A DNA stretch of 64,000 bases from Paenibacillus vietnamensis (GCF_020169515.1 NZ_JAHMHW010000002.1:124001-188000), one strand, 5' to 3'; counted from the first letter of the stretch, positions 8,791 to 18,341 are shown. Notes: generated by a model not told the origin, from the sequence alone. Numbers and translations: made by a program.

Positions 8791-9084
8791 ATGAAATTAG
8801 TGACTGCCCGGTTTATTGCCATTTTAATGCTTGTTATTCCAGGCCTCGTGGCATGCTTCGGATTTCTCAAAATGAAAGATTCCATTTTTGATTATTTTTC
8901 TGCATTCGGTAACGATACCGTAACGCCCGATTTCGAGTTCATGAAATTTCTGCTCGGCTTGATCATGTTTGCGGCAGGCGCAGGCTTCATCGGCGGCTGG
9001 ACGTTTTTCCGCGACCGCAAACGCAATTACGTTGCGCCGCGATTCAAGGAGAAGCGGCCGCGGCCGCCGAAGCCGCAAGCATAG
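8791..9084 (+). CDS. yqzF: DUF2627 family membrane protein (YqzF-like)
   Basis: A 97-residue protein with two predicted membrane helices (about residues 6-25 and 52-72) and a very basic, proline-rich tail (KEKRPRPPKPQA). The RFIAILMLVIPGLVACFG start and FFRDRKRNYVAPRF segment resemble YqzF of B. subtilis, which also lies beside the bkd genes. Function unknown. AAGGAG precedes the ATG, a good promoter lies at 8723-8751, and a strong terminator follows at once, so it is a single-gene unit. Confidence 0.8.
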   Translation: MKLVTARFIAILMLVIPGLVACFGFLKMKDSIFDYFSAFGNDTVTPDFEFMKFLLGLIMFAAGAGFIGGWTFFRDRKRNYVAPRFKEKRPRPPKPQA

Positions 9085-9097
9085 ACGGCCTTTTATA

Positions 9098-9150
9098 ACC
9101 GCTTGGTCAGTACGAACGGACTCCGATCGTACTGACCAAGCGGTTTTTTC
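9098..9150 (+). terminator. rho-independent terminator after yqzF
   Basis: ACCGCTTGGTCAGTACGA pairs with TCGTACTGACCAAGCGGT across a short loop and is followed by TTTTTTC. It also lies just past the end of the convergent CoaD-like gene. Confidence 0.85.
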
Positions 9151-9163
9151 TACTCTCGGAAGG

Positions 9164-9640
9164 TTATTCCGCAAACTCAAGCATTCTCATGTACGCCTTC
9201 GGAACCATGTACGTCGCAGCAAGCTCCGTCTTGTCGGACATAAGGAACATTCGGACCAGCGAGCTGCTCGTTTGCATGTAGTGCGTATACGGCGACAAAT
9301 AAATTGTATCCGCCATCGTCGTATTCCGGATATATTGTTCGAGCTGCAGCTCATACTCAAGATCGGTTGCATTGCGGATGCCCCGAATAACGACGTCGAT
9401 CCCTTTTTCGTTAATATAATCCGCGACAATTCCTTCGTAAGGAACGATTATTATCTGCGCATCCGGATTTAACGACAGGTTAACCAGCTCGGTTCTCTGC
9501 TCAATTGTGAAATGATGCTTTTTCGAGCGGTTGTTTGCGACAAGAATATGAACTTCACTGAATAAATGATGAGCTCTTTCGATTACCGATACATGACCAA
9601 GTGTGATCGGGTCAAAGCTTCCGGCATACACCGCTTTCAT
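9164..9640 (-). CDS. coaD: phosphopantetheine adenylyltransferase-like nucleotidyltransferase
   Basis: Member of the CoaD family, which makes dephospho-CoA from ATP and 4'-phosphopantetheine. The ATP motif SFDPITLGH (residues 8-16), ANNRSKKHHF, VIRGIRNATDLEYELQ and the SSSLVR motif are present. After SSS the protein departs from the usual VKEVA/GG pattern (SLVRMFLMSDKTELAATYMVP), and rsmD, the usual neighbour, is missing. It is therefore probably a paralogue rather than the housekeeping copy. The ATG at 9640 is chosen because GAGGTG lies six bases upstream. Confidence 0.75.
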   Translation of the reverse strand: MKAVYAGSFDPITLGHVSVIERAHHLFSEVHILVANNRSKKHHFTIEQRTELVNLSLNPDAQIIIVPYEGIVADYINEKGIDVVIRGIRNATDLEYELQLEQYIRNTTMADTIYLSPYTHYMQTSSSLVRMFLMSDKTELAATYMVPKAYMRMLEFAE

Positions 9641-9784
9641 CTTTTGCACCTCATATTTCCTTTTTTTACATTGCGATAACGCTTCTCCAAAATGATAACA
9701 CGATCCGTTATTTTAGTTTATTATTCCTAAATACATAACGAATACAATAAAGTCAACAAATGAAAATGATTGGAGGAGCGAGTT

Positions 9785-9952
9785 ATGCAAATCGTATTCG
9801 ATGTATCCGTGGATGGTAAAGTAAAAGAAACGCTGAAGCCCGGCCTTCAAAGATTAAAAGAAATCCATGCTTTCATCAAGGAAGCGGCACCTGCGCTAAT
9901 TGAAAAGTACGGAACGAATGTGTGCGTAAACCGAAGACATTTATACAATTAA
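9785..9952 (+). CDS. uncharacterised 55-residue protein
   Basis: I do not recognise this protein. It starts MQIVFDVSVDGKVKETL, is mixed charged/hydrophobic without a membrane helix or signal peptide, and contains one cysteine near the end (NVCVNRRHLYN). A GGAGG site four to nine bases before the ATG and a terminator directly after the stop support real expression. It is divergent from the CoaD-like gene and convergent with spo0A. An A+T-rich 140-base region separates it from the CoaD-like gene. Confidence 0.7.
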   Translation: MQIVFDVSVDGKVKETLKPGLQRLKEIHAFIKEAAPALIEKYGTNVCVNRRHLYN

Positions 9953-9976
9953 GGCATCTTGCGATGACCTTTTTTT
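9951..9976 (+). terminator. terminator of the 55-residue gene
   Basis: AAGGCATC pairs with GATGACCTT (one bulge) and is followed by seven T residues. The hairpin begins at the stop codon. Confidence 0.6.
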
Positions 9977-10010
9977 GTTTTTGGGGGCAAAACAGCCGTT
10001 AGCTGAATTT

Positions 10011-10063
10011 AAAAAAAACCGTTAAAACCGAACTGCAATTGCAATCCAGTACATAACGGTTTT
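10011..10063 (-). terminator. rho-independent terminator of spo0A
   Basis: On the minus strand AAAACCGTTA pairs with TAACGGTTTT and ends in a run of T residues. An inner ACTG...CAGT pairing extends the hairpin. It lies 25 bases past the spo0A stop. Confidence 0.75.
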
Positions 10064-10087
10064 CAATCGTCTCTAGTGTGATGAATC

Positions 10088-10903
10088 TCAACTGACTTTA
10101 TGCTCAATACGCAGCTTATCGGCTACCATCGCGATGAACTCGCTGTTTGTCGGTTTGGATTTGCTGATGTTGATCGTATAACCGAACAAATGGCTGATGC
10201 TGTCGATGTTGCCGCGCGTCCATGCGACTTCGATCGCGTGGCGGATTGCACGTTCGACGCGTGACGGGGTCGTTTTGAACTTCTCCGCAATGGCCGGGTA
10301 CAGCGTTTTGGTAATTGCACCGAGAATTTCAATATTGTTGTATACCATTGTAATCGCTTCCCGTAAATACTGATAACCTTTGATATGTGCGGGAACGCCG
10401 ATTTCATGAATAATGCTCGTAATGTTCGCGTCGAGGTTTTTGCCTTTCGCAATAGGCACCACATTCGATTTGATTGCGCTGGTTGCCGAGGAAGAGAAGC
10501 TACCTGTAGTTGAAAATGTGGAATTGCCTGCCAGCTGACGAATGCGATTCGCCAAAATATCCATATCGAACGGCTTCAAAATATAATAGGATGCACCAAG
10601 CTGAACCGCTTTTTGTGTAATATTTTCTTGACCGAAGGCGGTAAGCATAATGATCTTAGGCATCGGAGACAGGTTCATCTCTTTCAGGCGTTCCAATACG
10701 CCAAGACCATCCAAGTGCGGCATTATAATATCAAGAATAAGAACATCCGGAACTCTTCTCATTTCCTCCAAATGCCTCAAAACCTCTTCACCATTGTAAG
10801 CGACTCCACTAACGCTCATGTCAGCTTGTTCAGATATATATTCCGATAGCAGGTTAGTGAACTCTCTGTTGTCATCAGCCAATAATACTTCGATCTTATG
10901 CAA
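10088..10903 (-). CDS. spo0A: sporulation master regulator Spo0A
   Basis: Response regulator that starts sporulation when phosphorylated by the phosphorelay. The N-terminal receiver domain (about 1-125) has the acidic pair D10-D11, phosphoacceptor D58 in [13 protein letters not shown] and the switch region IMLTAF with a later ILKPFD lysine. After a Ser-rich linker, the C-terminal DNA-binding domain contains [17 protein letters not shown]. The start is TTG at 10903, eight bases after GGGAGG; the frame stays open upstream but lacks a better site. Gene order spoIVB-spo0A is as in Bacillus. Spo0A boxes in its own leader point to autoregulation. Confidence 0.97.
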   Translation of the reverse strand: MHKIEVLLADDNREFTNLLSEYISEQADMSVSGVAYNGEEVLRHLEEMRRVPDVLILDIIMPHLDGLGVLERLKEMNLSPMPKIIMLTAFGQENITQKAVQLGASYYILKPFDMDILANRIRQLAGNSTFSTTGSFSSSATSAIKSNVVPIAKGKNLDANITSIIHEIGVPAHIKGYQYLREAITMVYNNIEILGAITKTLYPAIAEKFKTTPSRVERAIRHAIEVAWTRGNIDSISHLFGYTINISKSKPTNSEFIAMVADKLRIEHKVS

Positions 10904-10960
10904 GTGGGGGTCCTCCCTTAAATGAAATTTATGATTTCGCTCAATATCTGTCTGCTTAAA

Positions 10961-10990
10961 GTTTTCGACATGAGCGAGGGAATTCCTTCT
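10961..10990 (-). promoter_or_regulatory. candidate SigH promoter of spo0A
   Basis: On the minus strand AGAAGGAATT (10990-10981) resembles the SigH -35 element. GTCGAAAAC, ending at 10961, sits at the right distance for the -10 element and overlaps a Spo0A box. This corresponds to the sporulation promoter of spo0A in B. subtilis. Confidence 0.55.
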
Positions 10991-11083
10991 GTCGAAAATG
11001 TTTTTCTTTATTTTTTTATCGGCTTTCGATATAATTAAAAATTTATTACACGTACCGATCGATTTCGCTTCGATTCGACAAAA
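10963..11083 (-). promoter_or_regulatory. three Spo0A boxes upstream of spo0A
   Basis: Copies of the TGTCGAA core occur at about 10964-10971 (minus), 10989-10998 (plus, CTGTCGAAAA) and 11074-11083 (minus, TTTTGTCGAA). All match the Spo0A-binding consensus. Their clustering between spoIVB and spo0A supports positive autoregulation and promoter switching. Confidence 0.7.
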
Positions 11084-11139
11084 TTCTTCAGTCCGTTTAA
11101 AGGATCTGCGTTTTTTATTCGACTTAACTGGATTGCAGC

Positions 11140-11184
11140 AAAAAAAGGCTGGATTTGAATTGGCAGCAAATCCAGCCTTTTTTT
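11140..11184 (-). terminator. terminator between spoIVB and spo0A
   Basis: A perfect inverted repeat (AAAAAAGGCTGGATTTG and its complement, nine-base loop) with T runs on both strands. It begins 18 bases after the spoIVB stop, so spo0A is mostly transcribed from its own promoters. Confidence 0.85.
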
Positions 11185-11201
11185 GTGCGATTTTAACACG
11201 G

Positions 11202-12584
11202 TTATGCTGCGGTATCGATTTTGCCGTTTGCCGATTTGAGCAAAACACCTGCATCCTGCAGCATCCACTCGATATAACAGCCGTAGCCCGAGGAAGGATC
11301 GTTCACGAATACATGGGTTACTGCGCCGACCAGCTTGCCGTCTTGAATGATCGGGCTTCCCGACATTCCTTGAACGATGCCGCCGGTCTTGTTCAGCAGC
11401 CTCTTGTCGGTAATTTTAATGACCATCCCTTTTGTTGCAGGACCCGACTGCTTGGATACATGCACGATTTCAATATCGAACCTTTCCACCTTCTGACCGC
11501 TAACTACGGTTAAGATTTGTGCCGGTCCCTCTTTTACATCTTCTGCAAAAGCTACAGGCACCGTATTCTCATTGTAGCTATGCGTAGGAGCTTCATCCAT
11601 TTTGCCGAAAATCCCGAATGGAGTATTGCGTTCGACATTGCCCAATATCTTGCTTTCCTTCACAAAATGAGCCCTTTTTTCTCCCGGTTCGCCATTTTGA
11701 CTCTTATTAATCGACGTAACACTGGACTGGAGAATTTGGCCTTCTCCTACCTCAATAGGAGTTTGCGTATCCATATCCGTAATGACATGCCCCAGCGCCC
11801 CGTAGACGCCCTGATCTGGCGCATAGAACGTCAGCGTGCCGACACCTGCGGCTGAATCGCGAATATACAATCCCAGCCTCCAAGCTTTGTCCTCTGCGTC
11901 ATACAGAGGCGTTAACCGCGTTTCACCCATCTTGCCGTCACGTTTGTAGCTGACTAACAGCGGACGGTTTTCGGTTCCGGCTTCTTCGCTCAGCTTTGCA
12001 ACTTTATGGACTTCATTTACGCTTATGCCATTAATCTTTACGATTAAGTCGCCTAAGCGCAAGCCCGCATTCTCACCTGGAGATTGCTTCGCTCCGTTCT
12101 TATCCAACACCTGGTGATGTCCGACTACAAGAACTCCGGCCGACTTCACCTTGACGCCGATCGTTTGACCTCCGGGAACGACCCTTAGATCAGGCACTAC
12201 ATTCACTTTAACTGTCTTAAATGGGATTTTACCAAATAATTTCACTTTCAATTTCGTTTGACCGCTTTGATTCGATTGTAACGACAGTGGTTCGTTCAAA
12301 TTGACGGACAGCGAGTTACTGGAAGAACCGTTAATCTGAAGCATTCGAGGGTCGACCGTTACCTCAGCATGAACGGGTACTCCATATTGTAAACGTTTCA
12401 GTTGCCCGGAGAATAAACGGAGTTCATTCGGAATAGCGGCAAAATGTTGAAACGGGGTGGAGCTCCCGATCATGCAGATGAAGAAAACGAGAACAAGGCC
12501 AAACCATCGCTTCCGTTGACTGGAGTTCAATGATTTCACGCTCCCTGTAATTCCATCGCATGACGTAGAAGGCATTTTCGCCAT
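11202..12584 (-). CDS. spoIVB: SpoIVB serine peptidase
   Basis: Forespore-made peptidase that crosses to the intermembrane space and triggers SpoIVFB to activate pro-SigK. The 460 residues comprise a membrane anchor (about 28-42), a PDZ domain (about 145-225, including [18 protein letters not shown]) and the SpoIVB peptidase domain. The presumed catalytic residues are H266 (GALGHVITD) and S410 (GMSGSPI). An AAAGGT site precedes the ATG at 12584. The gene lies between recN and spo0A as in Bacillus. Confidence 0.96.
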   Translation of the reverse strand: MAKMPSTSCDGITGSVKSLNSSQRKRWFGLVLVFFICMIGSSTPFQHFAAIPNELRLFSGQLKRLQYGVPVHAEVTVDPRMLQINGSSSNSLSVNLNEPLSLQSNQSGQTKLKVKLFGKIPFKTVKVNVVPDLRVVPGGQTIGVKVKSAGVLVVGHHQVLDKNGAKQSPGENAGLRLGDLIVKINGISVNEVHKVAKLSEEAGTENRPLLVSYKRDGKMGETRLTPLYDAEDKAWRLGLYIRDSAAGVGTLTFYAPDQGVYGALGHVITDMDTQTPIEVGEGQILQSSVTSINKSQNGEPGEKRAHFVKESKILGNVERNTPFGIFGKMDEAPTHSYNENTVPVAFAEDVKEGPAQILTVVSGQKVERFDIEIVHVSKQSGPATKGMVIKITDKRLLNKTGGIVQGMSGSPIIQDGKLVGAVTHVFVNDPSSGYGCYIEWMLQDAGVLLKSANGKIDTAA

Positions 12585-12653
12585 TGGCGTACCTTTAAGT
12601 TACCCCGACCCGTTCGTTTTATGTCCGCAAAAACATTCCCTGAATGGCTTCCA

Positions 12654-14366
12654 TTACGCCCCCTTCTGTCTGTGAGCCAGATCAAGCATTTCTTGAGCGT
12701 GATGCCTTGTTTTTTCCGTTACTTCCACCCCGCCCAGCATACGAGCCAGCTCCTCGATGCGCACTGTTCCAATCAGCTCCGTAACCGAAGTGGAAGTACG
12801 GGCGTCGATAACCTGCTTTCGAATTTCGTAATGATGATCGGCCATGCAAGCTACCTGCGGCAAATGCGTAATCGAGAACACTTGGCATTTTGCCGCAAGC
12901 TGTGACATTTTCTCTGCGATGGCTTGCGCGGCACGGCCGCTGACCCCTGTATCGACTTCATCAAATATAAGTACGGGAACCTGATCAATTTCAGCAAAAA
13001 TGCTCTTCAAGGCGAGCATAATCCGTGACATCTCGCCTCCGGATGCAATTTTGCTTAGCGGTTTAAGCGGCTCCCCCGGATTCGTGGATAACATGAATAC
13101 CGCTTCGTCCATTCCATTCGTATGCAGCCGGAAAGCTGCCTCTTCCGTCGATTCCTGGATGGGCTGATCCAGCTGCACGCGGAATTTGGCCGCCGGCATT
13201 TGCAACTGACCAAGCTCCTTCTCAATCGCATCCGACAGCTTAGCAGCTGCATGGCTGCGTAGCTTGGACAGCTCCTTCGCGAGCTCCAGCGCTTCCTTAT
13301 ACAAGCGCATTTCTTCCGCTCGCAGCTCCTCCAGAAGCTGATCCCGATTTTCAATATTGTCGCGTGCAATCGACGTCTTCTCTAAATAAGCTAAAATATC
13401 AGGAATCGTTTCTCCATACTTACGTTTCAATCCGTTGATCAGATCCAGCCTGTCATCTACTTGCGAGAGCAGCTCGGGATCGGATTCGATTCCGTCGCGA
13501 TAGTCCCTAAGCTGGAAAGCCGCATCTTCAGCCTGGTAGAAAGCGGATTGAAGCTGCTCAAGAAGGGGACTAAGCTTCGCCGCATCATATGTCTGGATAT
13601 CCGTAAGTTTAGATATCGCTTTGCTGATGGCGTCAAGTCCTTTGCCACCGTAAAGCAGCGAATAAGCTTCTGATACGGCATCCATTCTCTTGCCTGCATA
13701 CATTAGCTTGCGCCGCTGCTCGGCAAGCAATTCGTCCTCCTGCGGCTTTAACCTGGCACTGGAAATTTCTTCGATTTGGAATCGATACAAATCGAGCATC
13801 TGAACGTTCTGCCTGGCGGAATTCTCCAGATCACGCAAGGACGCTCTCGCTTGCTGAAGCTGTCCGTAAACGAGACGATATTGCTGCTTCCGTTCAATCA
13901 ACAAATCACCGGCGAACAGGTCGAGCCACTCCAAATGCTGCTCCGTACGAAGCAACGACTGATGCTCGTGCTGTCCATGGATGTTAACGAGACATTCGCC
14001 GATTTCCCGCAGCATCGTCATCGTAACGAGCTGTCCGTTCACTCTGCTGCTGCTCTTCCCGTGCGAGGACAGCTCGCGGCGGATAACGAGCATCTCTTCC
14101 TGGCAAGCGTTTACGCCTAATTTGCTCAGAACCTGCCAGACGGGATGTGTCGGCGCCATATCGAACATAGCTTCCATTTCGGCCTTATCGCAGCCGTATC
14201 TCACCATATCTGCGGAACCTCTGCCCCCCACGACGAGACTGAGCGCATCGATCAATATCGATTTACCCGCTCCCGTTTCGCCGGTCAGCACATGGAATCC
14301 ATAATGGAACGTAACGTTGACTTCCTCAATCACCGCTAGATTGCGAATTGAAAGCTCACGCAGCAT
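12654..14366 (-). CDS. recN: DNA repair protein RecN
   Basis: SMC-like ATPase recruited early to DNA double-strand breaks. The 570 residues have the N-terminal Walker A GETGAGKS (29-36), a long central coiled-coil region, and the C-terminal ABC signature LKPLSKIASGGEMSRIMLA followed by Walker B VLIFDEVDTGVSG. GGAGG precedes the ATG. The gene begins 13 bases after argR and is probably cotranscribed with it. I saw no LexA-type operator in the small gap. Confidence 0.97.
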   Translation of the reverse strand: MLRELSIRNLAVIEEVNVTFHYGFHVLTGETGAGKSILIDALSLVVGGRGSADMVRYGCDKAEMEAMFDMAPTHPVWQVLSKLGVNACQEEMLVIRRELSSHGKSSSRVNGQLVTMTMLREIGECLVNIHGQHEHQSLLRTEQHLEWLDLFAGDLLIERKQQYRLVYGQLQQARASLRDLENSARQNVQMLDLYRFQIEEISSARLKPQEDELLAEQRRKLMYAGKRMDAVSEAYSLLYGGKGLDAISKAISKLTDIQTYDAAKLSPLLEQLQSAFYQAEDAAFQLRDYRDGIESDPELLSQVDDRLDLINGLKRKYGETIPDILAYLEKTSIARDNIENRDQLLEELRAEEMRLYKEALELAKELSKLRSHAAAKLSDAIEKELGQLQMPAAKFRVQLDQPIQESTEEAAFRLHTNGMDEAVFMLSTNPGEPLKPLSKIASGGEMSRIMLALKSIFAEIDQVPVLIFDEVDTGVSGRAAQAIAEKMSQLAAKCQVFSITHLPQVACMADHHYEIRKQVIDARTSTSVTELIGTVRIEELARMLGGVEVTEKTRHHAQEMLDLAHRQKGA

Positions 14367-14379
14367 GACTAGCGCCTCC

Positions 14380-14832
14380 TTAGTTCAAAAGCTCGAGCAA
14401 ACGCTCAACGACTTCGCCGCTTTGCGTCTTTGTCCGGCAAATCATCAGAATCGTATCGTCGCCGCAAATGGTGCCCATTACTTCTTGCCATTCCATATTG
14501 TCTATAAGTGCCCCGATCGCATTGGCCGAGCCGGGCAAGCACTTCATAACGACTAAATTATCCGTAAAGTCGATATGTACGAAATGATCCAGCAATGCCC
14601 GCTTCAGTTTATGAATCGGATTCGGACGCTGCTGCTCTTGCGGCATGGAGTATTTGTATTTCCCTTCGCCTGCGGGAACTTTAATCAGCATAAGCTCTTT
14701 CATATCGCGCGATACGGTTGCTTGCGTCACCTGCATGCCGGTTGAGCGCAGCGCTTCGACTAGCTCTTCCTGCGTTTCGATCGCATGATTGGTAATAATC
14801 TCTTTAATTCTAAACTGGCGAATACCTTTCAT
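14380..14832 (-). CDS. argR: arginine repressor/activator ArgR (AhrC)
   Basis: Hexameric arginine-responsive regulator of arginine synthesis and breakdown. The 150 residues have a winged-helix N-terminus (IKEIITNHAIETQEELVEAL, then QVTQATVSRDMKEL) and a C-terminal oligomerisation and arginine-binding domain with GTICGDDTILMICRT. GGAGG lies seven bases before the ATG. The argR-recN-spoIVB-spo0A order is typical of Bacillales. Confidence 0.96.
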   Translation of the reverse strand: MKGIRQFRIKEIITNHAIETQEELVEALRSTGMQVTQATVSRDMKELMLIKVPAGEGKYKYSMPQEQQRPNPIHKLKRALLDHFVHIDFTDNLVVMKCLPGSANAIGALIDNMEWQEVMGTICGDDTILMICRTKTQSGEVVERLLELLN

Positions 14833-14860
14833 ATGAACCCTCCATAAGTCATAAGTTTAC

Positions 14861-15337
14861 TTAGTCCACGATAGGGAACGTAATCTTACGAACCACCTTG
14901 TCTTTCGAATCTACAAATAACACTCCCGCGCATTCGGGAAGGAGAAGCGAATAGATGAGCAGCCTGTCCCTTACGCCGCTTGCCGTCCATTCCATCGGCA
15001 TGCGCTCCCGTGATGTCTTCACAATATAGATGTCCTTATCCATTTCCGCAATATAATCTATATATAACCGGCTGCCCTTGCCAAGCGGTACACCGTCCAA
15101 ATAAACCGGAATCGGGATAATGTGCTTGCCAGAGCTAACCTCATAACCTGCCTGCTCAAGCAGTAATACATTCTCGTCGTCAGGCTTCAGCTCGCCTCCT
15201 TTGCCCAATCGAAGTCGATTGACATTGGATGGCTCGTGCAGCCACCGGTAAAAGGCTCTGAACACCCAAAACAGGATTAGCGATCCTGCCAGCACCATAA
15301 TCAACCAGTCCAAATAGGAATCCATCCAATCCCCCAT
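14861..15337 (-). CDS. uncharacterised membrane-anchored protein, possibly nuclease-like fold
   Basis: I do not know this 158-residue protein. One N-terminal membrane helix (about 8-28, DWLIMVLAGSLILFWVF) is followed by a soluble domain. In that domain LLEQAGYEVSSGK and YIDYIAEMDKDIYIVKTSR recall the strand pattern of PD-(D/E)XK nuclease-like proteins, with VK in place of the usual ExK. That likeness is my inference. It starts a transcription unit after the tlyA terminator and ends 28 bases before argR. The first of two close ATGs is used. Confidence 0.7.
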   Translation of the reverse strand: MGDWMDSYLDWLIMVLAGSLILFWVFRAFYRWLHEPSNVNRLRLGKGGELKPDDENVLLLEQAGYEVSSGKHIIPIPVYLDGVPLGKGSRLYIDYIAEMDKDIYIVKTSRERMPMEWTASGVRDRLLIYSLLLPECAGVLFVDSKDKVVRKITFPIVD

Positions 15338-15481
15338 TTCAAAAAGGAATGCCTCTCCCTTAATCGTTCGACTTCATGAGGGCAATTTCCTGTCGGAAGA
15401 ACTGCGAACACCTGTTTGGTAATTCTAGTTTAACAAATACAACCATTCACCGCAAGGAAAATTGCACCGAATCCCTATAAG

Positions 15482-15525
15482 AAAAAAGATGCCTTATTTC
15501 AGTTTTTGAACTGGAAGGCATCTTC
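15482..15525 (-). terminator. terminator after tlyA
   Basis: On the minus strand AAGATGCCTT pairs with AAGGCATCTT, with an inner CAGTT/ACTG pairing, followed by TTTTTTC. It closes the nusB-to-tlyA group. Confidence 0.8.
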
Positions 15526-15538
15526 TATCCATATTAAA

Positions 15539-16363
15539 TTATCCCGCTGTAAACGTTTCGGCAGCCGATTTAACGACGGACCGAATCTCCGATTCATCGG
15601 GAATCCGGTCGTTAGGGGCTCCCGTCCATTCCCAATAAGCCAAAAATTCGATATTCCCTTCTCCGCCCGTAATGGGCGAAAAGGTTAAATTCCGCAAAGC
15701 ATAGCCAAGTTCGGCAGCAGCTGTCAGCACCGTCTGAAGCACATCCTTATGAACCGACGGATCACGGACGACGCCCGATTTGCCGACTTTTTCCCGGCCT
15801 GCCTCGAACTGCGGCTTAATGAGCGCCACAACGCCGGAACCTCCTGCTAATAACGTCGATAAAGCAGGCAAAATAAGCTTTAAAGAGATGAAGGAAACGT
15901 CAATCGTGGCAAAGGTAGGCATAGGTCCGGTCAAATCGGCCGGCTGAGTATAGCGAAAGTTCGTCCGTTCCATCACATGGACTCTTTCGTCCTGGCGAAG
16001 TGACCAGTCCAGCTGATTGTAGCCGACGTCAATCGCATAAACATAGGAGGCCCCGTTCTGAAGGGCGCAATCCGTAAATCCGCCCGTCGATGCCCCAATG
16101 TCCAGCATAACTCGTCCGTTCAAATCGATCTGGAACTCGCGGATCGCTTTTTCCAGCTTTAAGCCGCCGCGGCTCACATAAGGATGAAGGGCGCCTTTCA
16201 CCTTTATGTCAGCCGTTCGTGCGACCTTCATTCCACCCTTGTCGACAGGCTCGTCATTTACAAGCACCAAGCCGGCCATTAAGGCGGCCTTGGCCTTTAC
16301 CCTGCTGTCATAAAAGCCGCGCTCCACCAAAAGCACGTCTATTCTTTCTTTCGCTGTCGTCAT
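15539..16363 (-). CDS. tlyA: TlyA family rRNA 2'-O-methyltransferase/hemolysin-like protein
   Basis: RNA-binding S4 domain (about 6-65, RIDVLLVERGFYDSR) fused to an FtsJ-like methyltransferase domain with the SAM motif VMLDIGASTGGFTDCALQNGA. Members methylate rRNA in mycobacteria; in Bacillus (yqxC) the role is less clear. The 274-residue length is normal. It follows dxs by 16 bases and ends the operon before a terminator. Confidence 0.92.
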   Translation of the reverse strand: MTTAKERIDVLLVERGFYDSRVKAKAALMAGLVLVNDEPVDKGGMKVARTADIKVKGALHPYVSRGGLKLEKAIREFQIDLNGRVMLDIGASTGGFTDCALQNGASYVYAIDVGYNQLDWSLRQDERVHVMERTNFRYTQPADLTGPMPTFATIDVSFISLKLILPALSTLLAGGSGVVALIKPQFEAGREKVGKSGVVRDPSVHKDVLQTVLTAAAELGYALRNLTFSPITGGEGNIEFLAYWEWTGAPNDRIPDESEIRSVVKSAAETFTAG

Positions 16364-16379
16364 TATTCACCTTCAAGCC

Positions 16380-18278
16380 TCATTGCTGTCCCGTTACCCG
16401 CTTGATGCGTCGGGGAAGCATCGATTTAAACTCCGTGGCTACCCGCTCGGCGGTCAAGCCGATTTCATGCCGCTGCTCCTTGATCGTCCCATGCTCCACG
16501 AACAGATCGGGTACCCCGATAATACGCACTGGCTGGCTGTAAATGCCTTTAAGCGAGTAAAACTCAAGCACCGAGCTGCCGAAGCCTCCCAGCTCAGAGC
16601 CTTCCTCCAGAACAATTATATGTTTGCCCTCTGACGCGAGCTGCATTAGCATCTGTTCGTCCAGCGGCTTAATGAATCTGGCATTGACGATCTGGATGTT
16701 AAGACCTTCACGCTTAAGCAGCTCAGCCGCTTCCTCCGCGACCTGAATCATCGGCCCAATAGCCAGAATAACGCCGGAATCGCCTTCTCGCACCGTCTCC
16801 CAACGACCGATCGGCAGAGCCTCGGGATTAGCATCCAGTTCAACGCCGAGTCCGGCTATACGCGGATAACGAACTGCGATCGGACCGTCATTATAGTCAA
16901 CGGCCGTCTTCAGCATTTGCCTGAGCTCGTTCTCGTCTTTAGGCATCATGATGACGATATTGGGTACATGCCTCAAAAACGCGATATCATAAACGCCATG
17001 ATGGGTTTCACCGTCAGGGCCTACGAAGCCTGCCCGGTCAATTGCAAAAATGACGTTCAGATTTTGACGGCAAATATCGTGTACAACCTGATCGTATGCG
17101 CGCTGCAGGAACGTCGAATATACCGCAAATACCGGCTTTAAGCCTTCCATCGCAAGCGCTGCCGACATCGTGGCGGCATGCTGCTCGGCGATGCCCACGT
17201 CGATCATCCGGTCCGGAAATTTAGCTGCAAATTTCAGAAGTCCGGAGCCTCCCGGCATAGCAGGCGTAACCGCAACAATTCGCTTATCTTTCTCGGCAAG
17301 CTCGATCAGCATGTCGCCGAATACATCCGTATAGACGGGAGGACCGACCGCTTTAAGCACCTGCCCGGATTCGATCTTGTACGGCGTGATGCCATGCCAT
17401 TTGAAGGAATCAGCTTCGGCAGGAGAATAACCCTTGCCTTTCACGGTAAGAACATGCACGAGCACGGGACCTTGAACCTGATCCGCTTGCTTCAGCATAT
17501 CGAGCACCTGCTCCATGTCATGACCGTCCACGGGTCCCAAATACGTAAACCCGAATTGCTCGAACAAAATGCCGCTGACAAGCAAATATTTCAGGCTGTC
17601 CTTAAACCGCTCCGCCGTCTTGGCCAGCTTGCCTCCGATTGCCGGAATTTTGTTCAGCAGCTGCTGAAGATCGTCTTTGGCTTTCTGGTAATGGCGGTCG
17701 GTCCGGATTTTACCTAAATAATGATGCAGTGCGCCTACGTTCGGTGCGATCGACATTTCGTTGTCATTGAGAATAACCATCAAGTTTTTCTTCTCGTGAC
17801 CGATATGATTCAACGCTTCCAGCGCCATACCGCCGGTCAGTGCTCCGTCTCCGATTACCGCGACGACTCTATTGCGTTCACCTTTCAGGTCGCGGGCGAG
17901 CACCATACCCATAGCGGCGGACAGAGAAGTACTGCTGTGCCCGGCTTCCCAAACATCATGCTCGCTCTCCGAGCGCTTGACAAAGCCGCATAATCCTTTG
18001 TATTTGCGCAGCGTGTCGAAGCGGTCCTTGCGGCCGGTTAAAATTTTGTGGACATAAGATTGATGACCAACGTCAAAAATAAATTTATCGTCCGGACTAT
18101 TAAATAAATAATGCATGGCCAGGGTCAATTCGACTACTCCCAAATTCGGAGCCAGGTGACCCCCCGTAACGGAAAGCTTCTCGATAAGAAACTGGCGGAT
18201 TTCTTCTGCCAATTGCTCGAGCTGAGCGATCGTCAAAGCTTTCAAATCTTGAGGTCCGTTTATCTGGTCAAGCAGCAC
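16380..18278 (-). CDS. dxs: 1-deoxy-D-xylulose-5-phosphate synthase
   Basis: First enzyme of the MEP isoprenoid pathway: joins pyruvate and glyceraldehyde 3-phosphate using thiamine diphosphate. The 632 residues show [16 protein letters not shown], the thiamine-binding [16 protein letters not shown] with ILNDNEMSI, and the transketolase-like C-terminal half ([17 protein letters not shown]). The start is GTG at 18278 behind AGGAAAG. A consensus-like promoter lies in the 85-base gap after ispA, so it can be expressed separately. Confidence 0.96.
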   Translation of the reverse strand: MLLDQINGPQDLKALTIAQLEQLAEEIRQFLIEKLSVTGGHLAPNLGVVELTLAMHYLFNSPDDKFIFDVGHQSYVHKILTGRKDRFDTLRKYKGLCGFVKRSESEHDVWEAGHSSTSLSAAMGMVLARDLKGERNRVVAVIGDGALTGGMALEALNHIGHEKKNLMVILNDNEMSIAPNVGALHHYLGKIRTDRHYQKAKDDLQQLLNKIPAIGGKLAKTAERFKDSLKYLLVSGILFEQFGFTYLGPVDGHDMEQVLDMLKQADQVQGPVLVHVLTVKGKGYSPAEADSFKWHGITPYKIESGQVLKAVGPPVYTDVFGDMLIELAEKDKRIVAVTPAMPGGSGLLKFAAKFPDRMIDVGIAEQHAATMSAALAMEGLKPVFAVYSTFLQRAYDQVVHDICRQNLNVIFAIDRAGFVGPDGETHHGVYDIAFLRHVPNIVIMMPKDENELRQMLKTAVDYNDGPIAVRYPRIAGLGVELDANPEALPIGRWETVREGDSGVILAIGPMIQVAEEAAELLKREGLNIQIVNARFIKPLDEQMLMQLASEGKHIIVLEEGSELGGFGSSVLEFYSLKGIYSQPVRIIGVPDLFVEHGTIKEQRHEIGLTAERVATEFKSMLPRRIKRVTGQQ

Positions 18279-18341
18279 GTTACTTTCCTCGCTTTCGCGG
18301 ACGTCTGTACAAACCGTCCCATGAACATCTACATTTTACCT

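Noticed and set aside
10904-11254. N-terminal extension of the spo0A frame
   Set aside because: The frame stays open but crosses the spoIVB terminator and promoter region; the TTG at 10903 has a good ribosome-binding site and gives the normal Spo0A length.
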